From NCBI RefSeq assembly GCF_004349265.1, contig NZ_SMFL01000004.1, positions 467,150 through 531,149 of the forward strand: DNA of 64,000 bases, in the 5' to 3' direction. The notes under the pieces were generated by a model. It worked only from the letters and a program-made list of their open reading frames with translations. It did not search any database and was not told the origin of the DNA. This DNA comes from Dyadobacter psychrotolerans. GTDB lineage: Bacteria > Bacteroidota > Bacteroidia > Cytophagales > Spirosomataceae. Position 1 is the first letter of the stretch; each line of letters starts with the position of its first letter. The translations under genes were made by a program, and so were the position numbers. This document shows positions 62,710 to 64,000 of the stretch, piece by piece.

Positions 62710-64000
62710 GTGCTGAATAAACTTTACCGGAATCTTTTAATTATTTCGACTGTCCTACTCCTGGTTTTCTCTGCCGCTACGGCACAGACAACTTTCGGTG
62801 ACAGTATTACGATTGCGGTGGGGCCGGAATATAATAAAGTAAGCAAACTGCATAAGATATTTCTCGGTGCGCATAACCGTGCCGTATGGGCCGCTCCGGT
62901 AAAGCTGCGCGTCCTGTATTTGTCGACCGAAAAAGGTGGTCTGAAAATTGTACAGCTTGGCGGGGGAAATCAAACCCGTTCTTTGAGATTACAGGATCCG
63001 TCGGGGCGTCAATGGGTACTGCGAACGCTGCAAAAGTATCCGGACCGCAAATTATCCGAAAACCTCAAAAATACCATTGCCAGCGACATTCTTAAAGACC
63101 AGGTTTCAGCAACGCATCCTTTTAGTTCACTGGTTGTGCCGGCTCTGGCAGAAGCATTGGGCATCGCGCATGCTAATCCGGAAATCGTTTATCTTGCAGA
63201 AGATACCGCCTTAGGAAATTACAATAATGACTTTGCAAAACAAGTGTTTTTGTTTGAGGAACGGGCGCCGCTGGACGCGGATAAGACATATAGTACCCGG
63301 ACTATTCAGGACAAAATCCACAATGATAATGACAACAGTGTCGACGAAAAAATGGTGCTTCGCGCACGCTTGCTCGATATGCTGCTGGGCGACTGGGACC
63401 GGCATGAAGATCAATGGCGGTGGGAACGGATCAAGGGAAAAAAGGGCGATACCTATTTGCCCGTTCCCCGCGACCGTGATCAGGTTTTTTACAAAACAAG
63501 CGGGATATTTCCCTGGTTTGTCTCACATGGATGGCTGCGGTCAAAGTTTCAGCCATATGAAAATAAGATTCGTGACATTAAAACCTGGAACTTACAAAAT
63601 CAGTCGTTTGACAGATATTTTCTCAACCAGCTGGGTGCGGACGACTGGAAAGAGCAAATTTCGCTTGTCCAAAAAAGTCTTACCGATGAGCTGATCACGG
63701 GCTCAGTGAGACTGATGCCTGATACCGTTTTTCAAATTTCAGGTAAAGAAATTATTTCAAGGTTTATAGAACGCCGAAATATGCTAACGGACCAGGCGTT
63801 GAAATACTATCGTTTTTTATCAAAAGAGGTAGAAATTCCTGCGACTGACAAACACGATAATTTTGACATACAAAATAACCCGGACGGAAGTTTAAAAGTC
63901 ACAGTAAACAAGATCAAAAAAGACGGAAGTATCGATCATGTTACTTACATGAGGACTTTTTACCCTGAAACTACAAAAGAGGTGCGTTTGTATGGATTTG
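62710..64000 (+). CDS. Large exported protein of BamA/TamA-associated type (C-terminus off window)
   Basis: The first 430 codons of a longer gene. It begins with GTG at 62710 because an in-frame TAG precedes it at 62701, and a good signal peptide (LLIISTVLLLVFSAATAQ) follows. WVLRTLQKYPDRKLSENLK, SSLVVPALAEALG and LLDMLLGDWDRHEDQWRW match a Bacteroidota family whose full-length members, as I remember them, end in an outer-membrane barrel. The D-R-H motif in GDWDRHEDQW recalls the catalytic loop of HipA/Fam20-like kinase folds, with the earlier LRTLQK as a possible lysine; this is inference. The open frame runs off the window end. Confidence 0.75.
   Translation, partial: MLNKLYRNLLIISTVLLLVFSAATAQTTFGDSITIAVGPEYNKVSKLHKIFLGAHNRAVWAAPVKLRVLYLSTEKGGLKIVQLGGGNQTRSLRLQDPSGRQWVLRTLQKYPDRKLSENLKNTIASDILKDQVSATHPFSSLVVPALAEALGIAHANPEIVYLAEDTALGNYNNDFAKQVFLFEERAPLDADKTYSTRTIQDKIHNDNDNSVDEKMVLRARLLDMLLGDWDRHEDQWRWERIKGKKGDTYLPVPRDRDQVFYKTSGIFPWFVSHGWLRSKFQPYENKIRDIKTWNLQNQSFDRYFLNQLGADDWKEQISLVQKSLTDELITGSVRLMPDTVFQISGKEIISRFIERRNMLTDQALKYYRFLSKEVEIPATDKHDNFDIQNNPDGSLKVTVNKIKKDGSIDHVTYMRTFYPETTKEVRLYGF

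Noticed and set aside
1-64000. CRISPR array, rRNA operon or insertion sequence
   Set aside because: No regularly spaced repeats, rRNA-like stretches or transposase-like proteins were seen anywhere in the window.

Overview
The window looks like chromosome of a Bacteroidota bacterium, order Cytophagales. A Dyadobacter-like relative is my best guess; this rests on gene content and was not tested by a search. Supporting features are a SusC/SusD pair driven by an ECF sigma factor and a FecR anti-sigma factor, several Tat-signalled sugar enzymes, a bacterial GH3-family protein, HxlR and AraC regulators, weak Shine-Dalgarno sites and AT-rich spacers. I see no rRNA, CRISPR array, transposase or integrase. 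One tRNA gene, tRNA-Leu(GAG), is present.

Layout. 1-10.8 kb is mostly housekeeping: a truncated FucP/GluP-type sugar transporter, a pterin pair (PTPS-like gene and folE), a Tat-exported sugar isomerase-like protein, Nudix and LysE genes, surE with a GH3 protein, trhO, a deoxynucleoside kinase and two unknown genes. 11.0-14.2 kb is a small islet between a 24-bp copy of the tRNA-Leu 3' end and the intact tRNA-Leu. It carries a DUF2158 protein, a protein with an R-x4-H HEPN motif, a small unknown protein and a membrane-anchored protein. 14.5-24.7 kb holds stress and general metabolism genes: AI-2E-type transporter, aldo/keto reductase, a YciF-like protein beside a large-subunit catalase, a DoxX-like fusion, a Tat Gfo/Idh/MocA oxidoreductase and a transglutaminase-like protein. 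24.8-33.6 kb holds a GT39-like membrane protein, two SDR enzymes, an SDR/ABM-like/AraC/MazG-like operon, a divergent HxlR/DoxX pair with a paired palindromic operator, a deaminase and a GH13 alpha-amylase.

33.8-41.5 kb is a signalling locus. It has a TPR-rich exported caspase-family protein, a second exported caspase-family protein in tandem with a small lipoprotein, and a divergent TPR histidine kinase with no response regulator beside it. 41.5-44.3 kb has another sugar isomerase-like protein and an envelope-stress set (PRC-barrel, OmpA-like, YtxH-like).

44.9-56.9 kb is a polysaccharide utilisation locus: ECF sigma, FecR, SusC with an STN domain, SusD, GH28, GH43 and a DUF5060/DUF5605-type putative glycosidase. 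The enzyme set suggests a pectic or related plant cell-wall glycan. The STN-FecR-sigma chain suggests that substrate at the outer membrane switches the locus on. 57-64 kb has a small secreted protein, a ScyD/ScyE-like lipoprotein, a DUF2306 membrane protein, a PL8-type lyase, a PAP2 phosphatase and the start of a large exported protein cut by the window end.

Most convergent gene pairs share a hairpin with A- and T-tracts on its two sides, which would work as a bidirectional terminator. The best candidates for undescribed biology are the tRNA-Leu islet with its HEPN protein, the caspase/TPR-kinase locus, and a long palindromic intergenic repeat at 8.9 kb.
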